Of a stretch of 64,000 bases of DNA, positions 39,989 to 48,870 are shown one piece after another. The notes beneath the pieces are model-generated. The model made no database searches, was not told where the DNA came from, and worked only from the letters and a program-made list of their open reading frames with translations. The number at the start of each line of letters is the position of its first letter. Position 1 is the first letter of the stretch. The stretch comes from Methylomagnum ishizawai (GTDB lineage: Bacteria; Pseudomonadota; Gammaproteobacteria; Methylococcales; Methylococcaceae), in contig NZ_FXAM01000001.1 of the NCBI RefSeq assembly GCF_900155475.1, positions 1,227,501 through 1,291,500 of the forward strand, read 5' to 3'. The position numbers were made by a program, and so were the translations under genes.

Positions 39989-41026
39989 CTAGTCGCCCTT
40001 ATATTTTTTGCCCATCCAATAAGTCTCCTTGGCCATGAATTCCCTGAGGTCGGGCGGTTCCATCACTTCGACATTCGAGCCGAACGACAACAGCCACCAT
40101 TCCAGTTGGGCGGTGCGCAGCACGGTGGCGGTGATTTGCAGATGGTAGGTGTCGAAGTCCTCGGCCACTTGGTCCGCCGAGAGCGGCGTATCCAGCAGGT
40201 GCTGGGCGGAAGGCTTGTAGAACCGGGCCACCAAGCGGATTTTTTCCCGGCTGCCGCCCATGCCCATCAAGCCGTCGGCCAGGGCTTGATCCAGATCGAA
40301 GCCGGGTGGTCGGCGCGCCCCGGAACTGAGTTGCGGAAACCAAGCCCGCTTGATCCGATGCAGCGACAACACCCGCACATCCTCGTAGTCGTCCAGCATG
40401 CAGGCTAGGTACAGGACCAAGCCCTTCTGGATCAAGCCCAAGGGATGCACCCGGTATTCCACCGGCTCGTCCTGCCAGGGCTTCTGATAAAGCACGGCCA
40501 GTTCCCGCTCCTCGTGCAGGGCCTCATAGACCCGTTCCCGGACTTCCGGGCAAATCACCGGCGGCAATAGGGGTTGCTGGGCGGGCACCGCCCGGACCTT
40601 GTCCAGCCAGGAGCGCTTGTGCAGGTGCATCCTCAGCTTGGCGAGATGCTTGCGCGCCTGCTCGAACGCGCCGCTCAAGGCGGCCAGGGTCTCGCCGTGC
40701 AGCAAGGGCTTCAGGTATTGCTCCACCAACAGCAGAGTGATGGCCTCGTTGCGGCTCATGGCCGGAATGTTGAGGCTGGCGTCCTTGCGCCAGGCATAGC
40801 GGTGGGGTTTCCGGCTCTTGTCGACAACCAAAAGCTCGCCGAAGCGTTCTTCCAGCATCTCGAAAATGCGCTGGCCCCACCGGGCGTCGCTGTTGCTCAC
40901 ATCGTCCCAGCCCATGTCGAGCAGGAGGTTCTTGATGGTCTTGCCCTTCCCAGGCTCCGCGCGGGGTATCGCTTCCATGAGGTCCAGCACTTTCAGTAGC
41001 GAGGTTCCGTAGTCTTTTTGCGGCAT
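39989..41026 (-). CDS. WYL-domain transcriptional regulator
   Basis: 345 residues from 41,026 (MPQKDYGTSL); the longer frame upstream is out of pattern. N-terminal HTH (TIKNLLLDMGWDDVSNSDAR...), a middle helical part, then the WYL domain (LAVLYQKPWQDEPVEYRVHP, GLVLYLACMLDDYEDVRVLS, LHRIKRAWF) and a C-terminal WCX-like part. WYL regulators often sense nucleic acid or nucleotide ligands and control defence genes. It follows the AAA+ gene by 23 bp in the same direction, so is likely co-transcribed. Confidence 0.82.
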   Translation of the reverse strand: MPQKDYGTSLLKVLDLMEAIPRAEPGKGKTIKNLLLDMGWDDVSNSDARWGQRIFEMLEERFGELLVVDKSRKPHRYAWRKDASLNIPAMSRNEAITLLLVEQYLKPLLHGETLAALSGAFEQARKHLAKLRMHLHKRSWLDKVRAVPAQQPLLPPVICPEVRERVYEALHEERELAVLYQKPWQDEPVEYRVHPLGLIQKGLVLYLACMLDDYEDVRVLSLHRIKRAWFPQLSSGARRPPGFDLDQALADGLMGMGGSREKIRLVARFYKPSAQHLLDTPLSADQVAEDFDTYHLQITATVLRTAQLEWWLLSFGSNVEVMEPPDLREFMAKETYWMGKKYKGD

Positions 41027-41049
41027 GGCGATGGCTTCCGGAGCGGTGT

Positions 41050-43152
41050 TCAGACAAAGCCGATGGCCGCTCTGGGGCGGTCCGGCTTCAGGGCGCATTC
41101 GTTTTCCAAGGCGGCGAGCAAGGCCGCGCCCGTGGCGATGGGGCGGAAGCGGTGCTGGCGGGCGACGGTGGCGAAATCCCCCGGGGTCAGTATAGACAGC
41201 CTGGACAGCGCCGGACGCAAGGCCTCGGCGGGCGGCTCCAGGCCGAGTTCTGAACATTGCCGACAGAACAACAGCCAAGCCTGCCAGGGCAGGAGATAGT
41301 CGAACCGCAGCTTCAGGTCGAAGCGGCGCAGCGCCGCCGGGTCGAGCGCTTCGGCGAAATTGGTCGAGGCGGCCAGCAGCCCGCCGAATTGCTCCAACTT
41401 CACCAGGAATTCGTTGACCTGGGACACCTCCCACGCGTGGGTGGCGGCCTTACGCCCCGCCAGGAAGCTGTCCACCTCGTCCAGGACCAGCATGGCCCCG
41501 GACGCTTCGGCCTCGGCGAAGGCCTCGGCGATGTTCCGCTCGGTTTCGCCCACCCACTTGGACAGCACGTCGGCGGCGCTCCGGCCATAGACGGGCATGC
41601 CCAGTTCGCGCGCCAGCCAATGGGCGAAGGCGGTCTTGCCCGTGCCGGGCGGACCGCAGAACAGCAGCCGCCCGCTCTTGCAGCCCGCCAGGCCTTTGGC
41701 GATTTGCGCCAGGTCCATATCCACATTGACGAAAGCGGTGTCATAGGTGCCCGGCAGAGGGATGGCCACCCGGCTGGCCATCCCGGCTGACCGCTGGATC
41801 TTGACCGCGTGGCCCAGCAGTTGGCGCGCCGTGTCGGCGATGGCGGGTTCGGGCAGGTCGCCCTTGACGGTGTTGACCATGCCCGCGATCCGGACCAGGG
41901 CGCGGGGGGCCAGGTGGTCGGTTTCAGCGATCAGATGGATCACATTGGCGGGCAGGTCGAAACGGAAATGCTCGCGCAACAGCCGCTCGCGTTGGGGGGT
42001 GGGTGGAAAGGCCAGTTCCAGCACCATGTGGAACTCGTCCAACACGGACGGATGGATGTCGTCCAAGGACTTTACCGTCCAGAGGGTCGGCGCGGTGTTG
42101 TCCGCCAGCGTGCGGAACAGGCGGCCTAGGTAGCGGGCGGTGTTGGCCTCCGCGGAAGGTTCGACTCCCGAGCGCAACACCGGGTCGGCATCGTCGAACA
42201 GGACCAGCCGGACGCTTCCCGCCAGGCCGCATTGCGCCGCGCGCAATCCCCGCAGGCGGCGTTCCCGGTCGAGGAGATAACCGTCCTCGTCCCAACGGTA
42301 GGGCTCGACCGAATCGCAATCCAGTTCTTCCACCAGGACGCGGCCCAATTCGGTCCGGCCACTACCGGCAGGGCCATGGATCAGGATGTTGATTCCGGTG
42401 ATCCCGCCCGTCATCGCTTCGCGGAGATAGCGCAGCAGCAAATCCAAGGGCGGTCCGAGATGCTCGAAATGCCCGATGGACAAGCGGGTCGTCCGTCCCG
42501 GACGCAGCGATTCCTTCAGGAATTCCATCGGTTCTTGCTCAGGTCCCAAGAGCCTGGTGACGAGGCTGCGCGATAGCGGGTCGAGCTTGGTGGCCAAGTT
42601 GCCCGGCGCACGGGGATCGAACCAAAGCAGGCCCGACAGGAACAGCCCGCCCTTGAGCGACAGGGCGGCGCGGATTTCCCGGATAGGCAAATCCAGCAAT
42701 ACCGCAAGGACGTGGCTGGCCTCGTCCCTGTCGAGATCGCCCAACATCTCGACCGTTTCCATCAGCAGGCGGTGCCCGCGCAGCAAGGCCACGAACTCCA
42801 GGATGCGATAGTCGGTTTCCGAGAAACGGTAGGCGATGCCCCGCGAAAGGAGGCTTACGACGTTCCGGGCCAGCGCCTCGGGCACCTGCGCGGCGCGGTA
42901 CCGTTCCTCGGCCCGCTCGTGCAGGCTGGAAAGCTCCGCCCAAGCGCTGGCGGGATCGAACACCCCCGAGAAAAATTGCCCTTGATCAACCAGGCCCAGG
43001 GCTTTGGCGAGCCACTGGCTGGAAAAGCCGTGCTCGTGGATGAAGCGCGTATGTCCGTCCAGGGGAACCAAGGCCCGGAGCATCCACTTCTTGACGATTT
43101 TCGGGATGGCTTCGCGTCCCGGAACTTGGGTTTGAAAGTCTTCGATGTCCAT
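41050..43152 (-). CDS. tandem AAA+ ATPase
   Basis: 700 residues with two AAA+ modules. Module 1: Walker A at about 260-268 reads GPAGSGRTE, with arginine in place of the key lysine, and Walker B RLVLFDDADP at about 315-323. Module 2: canonical GPPGTGKTA (500-508), Walker B MLVLDEVDSF (555-563), and RRFDLKLRFD with the arginine finger region. The N-terminal 250 residues are helical and unassigned. The second module is katanin/FtsH-like. Paired with the WYL regulator. The first ATP site may bind but not hydrolyse. Confidence 0.8.
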   Translation of the reverse strand: MDIEDFQTQVPGREAIPKIVKKWMLRALVPLDGHTRFIHEHGFSSQWLAKALGLVDQGQFFSGVFDPASAWAELSSLHERAEERYRAAQVPEALARNVVSLLSRGIAYRFSETDYRILEFVALLRGHRLLMETVEMLGDLDRDEASHVLAVLLDLPIREIRAALSLKGGLFLSGLLWFDPRAPGNLATKLDPLSRSLVTRLLGPEQEPMEFLKESLRPGRTTRLSIGHFEHLGPPLDLLLRYLREAMTGGITGINILIHGPAGSGRTELGRVLVEELDCDSVEPYRWDEDGYLLDRERRLRGLRAAQCGLAGSVRLVLFDDADPVLRSGVEPSAEANTARYLGRLFRTLADNTAPTLWTVKSLDDIHPSVLDEFHMVLELAFPPTPQRERLLREHFRFDLPANVIHLIAETDHLAPRALVRIAGMVNTVKGDLPEPAIADTARQLLGHAVKIQRSAGMASRVAIPLPGTYDTAFVNVDMDLAQIAKGLAGCKSGRLLFCGPPGTGKTAFAHWLARELGMPVYGRSAADVLSKWVGETERNIAEAFAEAEASGAMLVLDEVDSFLAGRKAATHAWEVSQVNEFLVKLEQFGGLLAASTNFAEALDPAALRRFDLKLRFDYLLPWQAWLLFCRQCSELGLEPPAEALRPALSRLSILTPGDFATVARQHRFRPIATGAALLAALENECALKPDRPRAAIGFV

Positions 43153-43324
43153 GACGACCTCCTGATGAAAGGTGACATGGATATTTTCGGGAAACCATGC
43201 GACATATTGGGTCGCACGGAAGGGCTAGGGCAAAAGGAATTTTTACTCGATTTTGGCTATTTTCGCTTCCGCCGAAAGCGGGAGGCTGCCGCCGTAGGAC
43301 AAGGATCGTCCGTTCGAGTGGGTT

Positions 43325-43521
43325 GCCGTCACCTCGGCGTGGAAACCCAGAGGCAGTGGTCCGACCTTGCCATCGCCCGGATTACGCCCGCCTTGATGGG
43401 ACTGTTTTCCCTGGTCTGCCTGATTAGGGCTGATGGAGGACGGAACGGCCGGCCGCCTGGCACCCAAAGACCGGCGCAACCTTCTCCGACATGCTGGCCT
43501 TTGTCCGCCGCCACGGCGTGA
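43325..43521 (+). pseudogene. transposase remnant (IS701-like DDE), copy 2
   Basis: Fragment RHLGVETQRQWSDLAIARIT followed by PALMGLFSLVCLIRADGG and a decayed tail. Its first 46 bp are identical to 32,156-32,201, in the same orientation. Together the two bracket the 32.2-43.3 kb accessory genes. The rest of 43,153-43,838 holds no gene. Confidence 0.65.
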
Positions 43522-43705
43522 AAGGCCAAAGCCGAGGCCTTGTAGATAGGTTTTAAAAGGGGCGCGTTCTGTTCTCTTGATTTTTGAAGAAAACGGTCAT
43601 CCATGAATGACCGGTATCGGTCAGGGCGAATGACCGCAATGGCCGAACTTGAGACCTTCACGCTGGTTCTGACCAGCGGATTCCCTCACGAGTTAACCCA
43701 ACTCA

Positions 43706-43836
43706 ACAACCACCAGCTAAAGCTGGTGGGTTGACTATCGGCGGACTGAACCGCCGACTGAAGAGAAAACGGCTGAAAGCCGGTGGTTTGCACCACGGGC
43801 ATCGCCCTTCGGGCGGGCTAAAGCCGCCTGTTGGAA
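43706..43836 (+). repeat. cluster of small hairpins (IS200/IS605-end or MITE-like)
   Basis: At least five short inverted repeats in 130 bp: CCACCAGCT-AA-AGCTGGTGG (43,710-43,729), CGGCGG-N6-CCGCCG (43,739-43,756), CGGCT-GAA-AGCCG (43,770-43,782), GTGGT-N4-ACCAC and GCCC-TTC-GGGC. Serial subterminal hairpins are typical of IS200/IS605 ends and derived MITEs. No tnpA or tnpB is present. Confidence 0.45.
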
Positions 43837-43838
43837 AA

Positions 43839-44312
43839 TCAACTCTCATTAGGAAGGGGCAAGGCGCTACGATCGACCACCCGCCGCAACACGAAGCTGG
43901 TGTGCACCCCGGTCACCCCGGCGATGCGGGTGATCCGGTTCAGGAGGAGTTCCTGATACGCCTCCATGTCCTCGACGACCACCTTCAGTTGATAATCCGC
44001 CTGCTGGCCGGTGATGAGCAGGCATTCCAGCACTTCCGGGATAGCGGCGATGTGGGCCTCGAAATTGGCGAAGCGCTCCGGGGTGTGCTGGTCCATGGAG
44101 ATGCCGATCAGCGCCATCAGCGTCAACCCCAGTTTCTTGGCGTCGAGTTGAGCGCGGTAGCCGACGATCAAGCCCTCCGCTTCCAGGGTCCGCACCCGGC
44201 GCAGGCAGGGCGAAGGCGACAGCCCGATGCGGTCGGCCAGGTCCTGGTTGTTGATGCGTCCTTCTACTTGCAGGACTTCCAGAATCATACGGTCGTAGCG
44301 GTCGATGATCAT
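43839..44312 (-). CDS. Lrp/AsnC-family regulator
   Basis: 157 residues. N-terminal HTH: DRYDRMILEVLQVEGRINNQ, DLADRIGLSPSPCLRRVRTL, EAEGLIVGYRAQLD. C-terminal RAM domain: LMALIGISMDQHTPERFANF, CLLITGQQADYQLKVVVEDM, TRIAGVTGVHTSFVLRRV. Amino-acid-responsive regulator, divergent from leuA, so probably controls it and itself through the palindrome at 44,386-44,399. Confidence 0.9.
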   Translation of the reverse strand: MIIDRYDRMILEVLQVEGRINNQDLADRIGLSPSPCLRRVRTLEAEGLIVGYRAQLDAKKLGLTLMALIGISMDQHTPERFANFEAHIAAIPEVLECLLITGQQADYQLKVVVEDMEAYQELLLNRITRIAGVTGVHTSFVLRRVVDRSALPLPNES

Positions 44313-44365
44313 GGGTTTTTCCCTCTGGTTTAGTCTTCGGCAAGCATAAGCCTAGATACGCCAGA

Positions 44366-44399
44366 TATGCGCAATTAAATTGCCAAAAATGCGCATTTT
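44366..44399. promoter_or_regulatory. Lrp-type operator between regulator and leuA
   Basis: Perfect 14-bp palindrome AAAATGCGCATTTT at 44,386-44,399, with a half-similar ATATGCGCAATT at 44,366. It lies between divergent lrp-like and leuA genes, about 80 bp from either start, as expected for an Lrp-family operator. Confidence 0.55.
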
Positions 44400-44476
44400 C
44401 CATCCAAAAACGCAAGCGCCTGCGGGCCGGGATTGCCTAAGATTGCTCCATCTTCACCCCTGTTCAGGAGCATCCC

Positions 44477-45745
44477 ATGTTGCAGCATCCCGCCCGCAAA
44501 TACCGGCCCTACGCCCCGGTGCCGCTCGCTGACCGCCAGTGGCCCAACCGGGTCATCTCTTCCCCGCCCATCTGGCTGAGCACCGACCTCCGGGACGGCA
44601 ACCAGGCGCTGTTCGAGCCGATGGATGGCGGGAAAAAACCGCGCATGTTCGAGGCCCTGTGCCGGATCGGCTTCAAGGAAATCGAGGTGGCCTTCCCCTC
44701 GGCTTCGCGGACCGAGTTCGACTTCACGCGCATGCTGATCGAGGCGGGACACATCCCCGGCGACGTCACCATCGGGGTCCTGACCCAGGCCCGCGAACAC
44801 TTGATCCGCCGGACCTTCGAGTCGATCCGGGGTGCGCGCCGGGCCATCGTCCATATCTACAACGCCACCTCGAATGTGGACCTGGTGACGCTCGCCCTCA
44901 ACCTCTATACCCAGGGCGTGCCTCCCGGCCTCGACTTCGCGGATATCAACGCCGTGGCCCGGGTTTACGAGGATTGCACCCAGTTGCCGGTCCATCCGCG
45001 CCACCCTTACGCCGGGGATTTGGTGTTCACGGCGTTTTCCGGATCGCATCAGGACGCCATCAAGAAGGGGTTCGCCATCCAGAAGGACGGCGAGCTTTGG
45101 AACGTGCCGTATTTGCCCATCGATCCCGCCGACGTGGGCCGGAGCTACGGCTCGGTGGTCCGGGTCAACAGCCAGTCCGGCAAGGGCGGCATCGCCTATC
45201 TCCTGGAAACCGGATACGGGGTGGTGATGCCCCGCCGCCTACAGGTGGAATTCTCCGGGGTGGTGCAGCGGCATACCGAGGCCAGCGGCGGCGAGGTGAG
45301 CGCCGCCGAAATTTGGCGGATCTTCTCGGCCACCTATTTGGACACCGCCGCGCCGGTCCGCTACCGGGAGCACCACCTGTTCGAGCGAGGCAAGAATCAG
45401 GGCATCCGGTTGTCCCTCGATATTGATGGGACTTCCCACCTGCTCACCGGCGAGGGCAACGGACCCATCGACGCCGCCATCCATGCCTTGCGTAGCGTGG
45501 ACATCCATGCCCAGGTGCGCAGCTACGAGGAACGTTCCATGGCGGCCAGCGCCGACGGCGGCGAGGCCCAGGCCTGCGCCTTCGTCGAGATCGCCGCGGA
45601 GGGCCGGGAGTGCTATGGCGTCGGTATCGACGCCAACATCGTCACCGCCTCGCTCAAGGCCATCGTCAGCGCGCTCAACCGGTGCGGCACAGCGGCCTAT
45701 GCCGCGAATACGCCGCATCCATCGGCGGCCGGCCGACAGGTTTGA
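44477..45745 (+). CDS. leuA: 2-isopropylmalate synthase with in-frame loss of catalytic core
   Basis: 422 residues, against about 555-560 for this type of LeuA. N-terminus intact (PPIWLSTDLRDGNQAL, with the first metal ligand D; FKEIEVAFPSASRTEFDF; RAIVHIYNATS). At residue 132/133 (44,872/44,873) NATS joins directly to NVDLVTLALNLYTQG, a segment that normally follows the HPHND motif. About 135 residues of the TIM barrel, including the HxH metal ligands, are absent. The C-terminal leucine-sensing domain (SLDIDGTSHLLTGEGNGPID) is complete. As written it should lack synthase activity; it may be a regulatory relic, or an assembly or strain deletion. Confidence 0.85.
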   Translation: MLQHPARKYRPYAPVPLADRQWPNRVISSPPIWLSTDLRDGNQALFEPMDGGKKPRMFEALCRIGFKEIEVAFPSASRTEFDFTRMLIEAGHIPGDVTIGVLTQAREHLIRRTFESIRGARRAIVHIYNATSNVDLVTLALNLYTQGVPPGLDFADINAVARVYEDCTQLPVHPRHPYAGDLVFTAFSGSHQDAIKKGFAIQKDGELWNVPYLPIDPADVGRSYGSVVRVNSQSGKGGIAYLLETGYGVVMPRRLQVEFSGVVQRHTEASGGEVSAAEIWRIFSATYLDTAAPVRYREHHLFERGKNQGIRLSLDIDGTSHLLTGEGNGPIDAAIHALRSVDIHAQVRSYEERSMAASADGGEAQACAFVEIAAEGRECYGVGIDANIVTASLKAIVSALNRCGTAAYAANTPHPSAAGRQV

Positions 45746-45777
45746 TCGCGATTTCCAACCCAGCCCAGGAGAACCCC

Positions 45778-46551
45778 ATGAACCCTTCTTCCGCACAGCG
45801 CTTCAACACCCTCGCGGGCGGCTACGCCACCAGCGAGGTCCATTCGGCCAGCCCCACGCTCGACCGCCTGCATGACTTACTGCCGCAGGTCGGCTCGGTG
45901 TGCGATATCGCCAGCGGCGCGGGGCATACCGGCCTGCGGTTCGCGGGCACCGCCACGCGGATCGTCGCGGTCGATCCAGCACCCAACATGCTCGCCGAGG
46001 TGCGGCGTTTGGCCGCCCAGCGCGGCGTCGCCGTGGAAACCGTCGAGGCGTTCGCCGAGTCGGTGCCACTGCCGACCGGCAGTTTCGACCTGGTGGTGTG
46101 CCGGGTGGCCGCCCACCATTTCTCCGACCTGCCAAAAGCCATGGCGGAAATGACCCGGCTGGCCAAGCCGGGCGGCCATGTGGCGGTGATCGACATGGAG
46201 GGGGACGAAGACCCCCGGTTGGACGCGCTCAACCACGAGATCGAGGTGCTGCACGACCCCACCCATGTGCGCTCGTATACCGCGCAGCACTGGCGGGGAT
46301 TGTTCGCGGCGAATGGGCTGGACGTAGTGGCGTGCGAAACCCGGCGCTGGGAAATTCCCGGCGGGATGACGGTGCGGCGCTGGTGCGAACTGGGTCAGTC
46401 CGGCGAGGCGGCGTTCCGGGCCATCCAAGCGCGCTTGGCGTCCGCGCCCGCAGAGGATTTGGCGGCGCTGGAAATCACCCGGGACGCCGTTGGGGATTTC
46501 CGGCTGCCGATCCGCACCTTACTGATGCTCGGGCGCAAAGCCCAGGTTTGA
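45778..46551 (+). CDS. SAM-dependent methyltransferase (UbiE-like)
   Basis: 257 residues. Motif I CDIASGAGHTGLRFAG, motif post-I RIVAVDPAPNML, motif II SFDLVVCRVAAHHFSDLPKA, motif III GGHVAVIDMEG. Class I methyltransferase, small-molecule type. The C-terminal part (HVRSYTAQHWRGLFAANGLD) matches unnamed UbiE-like proteins. AGGAG upstream; 32 bp after leuA, so perhaps co-transcribed. Substrate unknown. Confidence 0.82.
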   Translation: MNPSSAQRFNTLAGGYATSEVHSASPTLDRLHDLLPQVGSVCDIASGAGHTGLRFAGTATRIVAVDPAPNMLAEVRRLAAQRGVAVETVEAFAESVPLPTGSFDLVVCRVAAHHFSDLPKAMAEMTRLAKPGGHVAVIDMEGDEDPRLDALNHEIEVLHDPTHVRSYTAQHWRGLFAANGLDVVACETRRWEIPGGMTVRRWCELGQSGEAAFRAIQARLASAPAEDLAALEITRDAVGDFRLPIRTLLMLGRKAQV

Positions 46552-46616
46552 CGGGGTGCCGAAGCCGCCCCGGTTCCGGCGCTTCGGCGTCCTGGCGAGC
46601 GCCTGCCGCTATCGGC

Positions 46617-47213
46617 TCAATGGGCCGCGCGGGTTTCGGTGGCAACGCCGGGCCGGGCTTGTCTTGGATGCCGCCCCTCGGCGAACTCCTCGATCATCTT
46701 CCGGTTGAAATCCGGCAGGTCGTCCGGCTTCCGGCTCGACACCAGGCCCTGGTCCACGACCACGGCCTGGTCCACCCATTCCGCCCCAGCGTTCTGGAGG
46801 TCCCGCTTGAGCGAGGGCCAGGAGGTCAGCCGCCGCCCCCGCACCACGCCCGCGTCGATCAGCGTCCACGGCCCATGGCAGATCGCCGCCACCGGCTTGC
46901 CCGCGTCGAAGAAGCCGTGGACGAAGGCGACAGCCTCCGGGTTCATCCTCAGTTTGTCGGGGTTGATGACCCCGCCGGGCAACAGCAGCGCGTCGAACTG
47001 GTCCGGGCTGGCCTGGGCCAGCGGCACGTCGACCGGGACGTTCTCGCCCCAGTCGGCGGCATGCCAGGCCTTGACCCGGCCCGCCGTGGGCGAGACCACG
47101 GAAGCCTCCGCGCCCGCCTGTTCGAGCGCCCGGCGCGGCTCTATCAATTCGGATTGTTCAAAGCCGCTCTCGACCAGGATGGCGACCTTCTTTCCTTGCG
47201 GTGGCTGGGCCAT
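46617..47213 (-). CDS. DJ-1/PfpI-family protein (deglycase/protease-like)
   Basis: 198 residues from 47,213 (MAQPPQGKKVAILVESGFEQ). The catalytic nucleophile elbow is AAICHGPWTL (cysteine near residue 118), with the acid in GFEQSEL. It resembles YhbO/YajL-type stress proteins, reported as glyoxalase or deglycase and chaperone. A disordered 15-residue tail (GRHPRQARPGVATETRAAH) is extra. The longer frame upstream is a shadow. Confidence 0.85.
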   Translation of the reverse strand: MAQPPQGKKVAILVESGFEQSELIEPRRALEQAGAEASVVSPTAGRVKAWHAADWGENVPVDVPLAQASPDQFDALLLPGGVINPDKLRMNPEAVAFVHGFFDAGKPVAAICHGPWTLIDAGVVRGRRLTSWPSLKRDLQNAGAEWVDQAVVVDQGLVSSRKPDDLPDFNRKMIEEFAEGRHPRQARPGVATETRAAH

Positions 47214-47358
47214 GGCGGTTCTCCTTTGGGTGGGGATTGTCTGGCGTAGGACTACGGATTGGCCGGATATGTCCCACTCATCCGGGGGAATTTTCGGGGA
47301 GGACTGCCTTGGATGGGTATCATAGCGCGCGCTAAAGTCCGCTCCCGCAATTGCGCAG

Positions 47359-47553
47359 CTAGCCGTCCAATTCCTTGAGATAGACGCCGTATTCCACACC
47401 ATGGATCGCGGGCGCACTGGATACCCGCTTGAATCCCATGCGTAGGTACATGGGTAGGGCAACCTGCATGCAACAGCCATGGTCTCGGCCTCTGGTGGAT
47501 TGGTTTATCGGGCAAGCGATTTGCCTTGCAGACGGATATTTGCCTTGGATCAT
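47359..47553 (-). pseudogene. GNAT acetyltransferase C-terminal remnant
   Basis: Only the end of a GNAT fold remains: QVALPMYLRMGFKRVSSAPAI, HGVEYGVYLKEL. The acetyl-CoA-binding loop is missing and the upstream part is out of pattern. Probably a broken gene between the DJ-1-like gene and ycgL. Confidence 0.55.
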
Positions 47554-47645
47554 AAGGCTTACAAAGACTTCATCTATCGCGGGTTGGATATCGCTTTATT
47601 TGGATGACATGGGATAATTTTTGTAAACCAAAAAACAGCCATCCG

Positions 47646-48713
47646 ATGAACTACGCCACCCTGCAAACCCACCACGACTCCCTGCTGTTCGAGGCCGTGA
47701 GCGGCAGCCACGCCTATGGACTGGCCCTGCCGACTTCCGACACCGACCTCCGGGGCGTCTTCATCCTGCCCAAACGCGCCTTCTACGGCTTCGACCGCAC
47801 CGAACAGGTGAGCAATCCGAGCCAGGACGAAACCTACTACGAGGTGGGCCGCTACGCCGAACTGCTGTGCCGGAACAACCCGAACCTCCTGGAATTGCTG
47901 GCCATCCCGCCCGACTGCGTGCGCTACCGCCATCCGCTGATGGCGCGGTTCACGCCCGAAATGGTCCTCAGCAAGCTGTGCGAGCAGACCTTCGCGGGCT
48001 ACGCCCATGCGCAGATCAAGAAGGCGCGGGGGCTGAACAAGAAAATCCTCAACCCCGTCGAACCCAAGCGGAAAACCATCCTCGACTTTTGCCATGTCGC
48101 CGAAGGCCAGGGCAGCGTGCCGCTGGTGGAATGGCTGCGGCGGCGGGGCTGGCGGCAGGAGGATTGTGGCCTAGCCGCCGTTCCGCATTTCCGCGACGGC
48201 TACGCGCTGTTCCATGAGGTCAACCCGCCACCGGGGGAACAGTACCGGGGCATCGTTTCGGGGCTGGATGCACAGGAAGTCAGCCTCAGCAGCATCCCCA
48301 AACCCGCCGTTCCGGCGGGGCTGATGCACTTCAACAAGGACGGCTATTCGGCCTATTGCCGCGAGTACCGGGAATATTGGGATTGGGTCGAGAAGCGCAA
48401 CGAGGCCCGCTACCAAAACACCCTGGACCACGGCAAGCACTACGACGCCAAGAACCTGATGCACACCTTCCGCCTGCTGCACATGGCCCTGGAAATCGCC
48501 ACCGAGGGCCGGATCAACGTCCGCCGCGCCGACCGGGAGTTCCTGCTGTGCATCCGCCGGGGCGAGTTCGATTACGCCGACTTGCTGGGCCGGGCCGATG
48601 AGAAGCTGGCGGAAGTCCGCGCGGCTTATGCGGTTTGCGCCTTGCCGGAACAGCCGGATGTAGCGGCGGTGGAAGCCGTGTTGGCGGAGATTCGGGAGAG
48701 CGTTTACCACTGA
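47646..48713 (+). CDS. nucleotidyltransferase, YcgL-like (COG3541)
   Basis: 355 residues. Polymerase-beta-like motif GSHAYGLALPTSDTDLRGVF (about 20-39), with D33 and D35 as metal ligands, then KNLMHTFRLLHMALEIATEG typical of this family. It starts at 47,646 (MNYATLQTHH). Such proteins modify unknown RNA or nucleotide targets; sometimes linked to defence or tRNA repair. AT-rich leader 48,714-48,870 separates it from the conflict system. Confidence 0.8.
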   Translation: MNYATLQTHHDSLLFEAVSGSHAYGLALPTSDTDLRGVFILPKRAFYGFDRTEQVSNPSQDETYYEVGRYAELLCRNNPNLLELLAIPPDCVRYRHPLMARFTPEMVLSKLCEQTFAGYAHAQIKKARGLNKKILNPVEPKRKTILDFCHVAEGQGSVPLVEWLRRRGWRQEDCGLAAVPHFRDGYALFHEVNPPPGEQYRGIVSGLDAQEVSLSSIPKPAVPAGLMHFNKDGYSAYCREYREYWDWVEKRNEARYQNTLDHGKHYDAKNLMHTFRLLHMALEIATEGRINVRRADREFLLCIRRGEFDYADLLGRADEKLAEVRAAYAVCALPEQPDVAAVEAVLAEIRESVYH

Positions 48714-48870
48714 AGCGCCCCTAGGCGGACCTTACCGGAGCCGGGCGGGAAGGTGGTTTGAAATGCCGGTAGAGGCACAGGGAATTAGATCAGCCAGTGA
48801 TAAATAGCATGGGCGCGCAATCACTAGAGTTCCGTTATGCTAACAACCCCGCACTAGCTGGAATAAAAAC

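Noticed and set aside
32156-43370. A composite transposon
   Set aside because: The bracketing copies are decayed fragments without ends or target duplications, so active composite mobility cannot be claimed.
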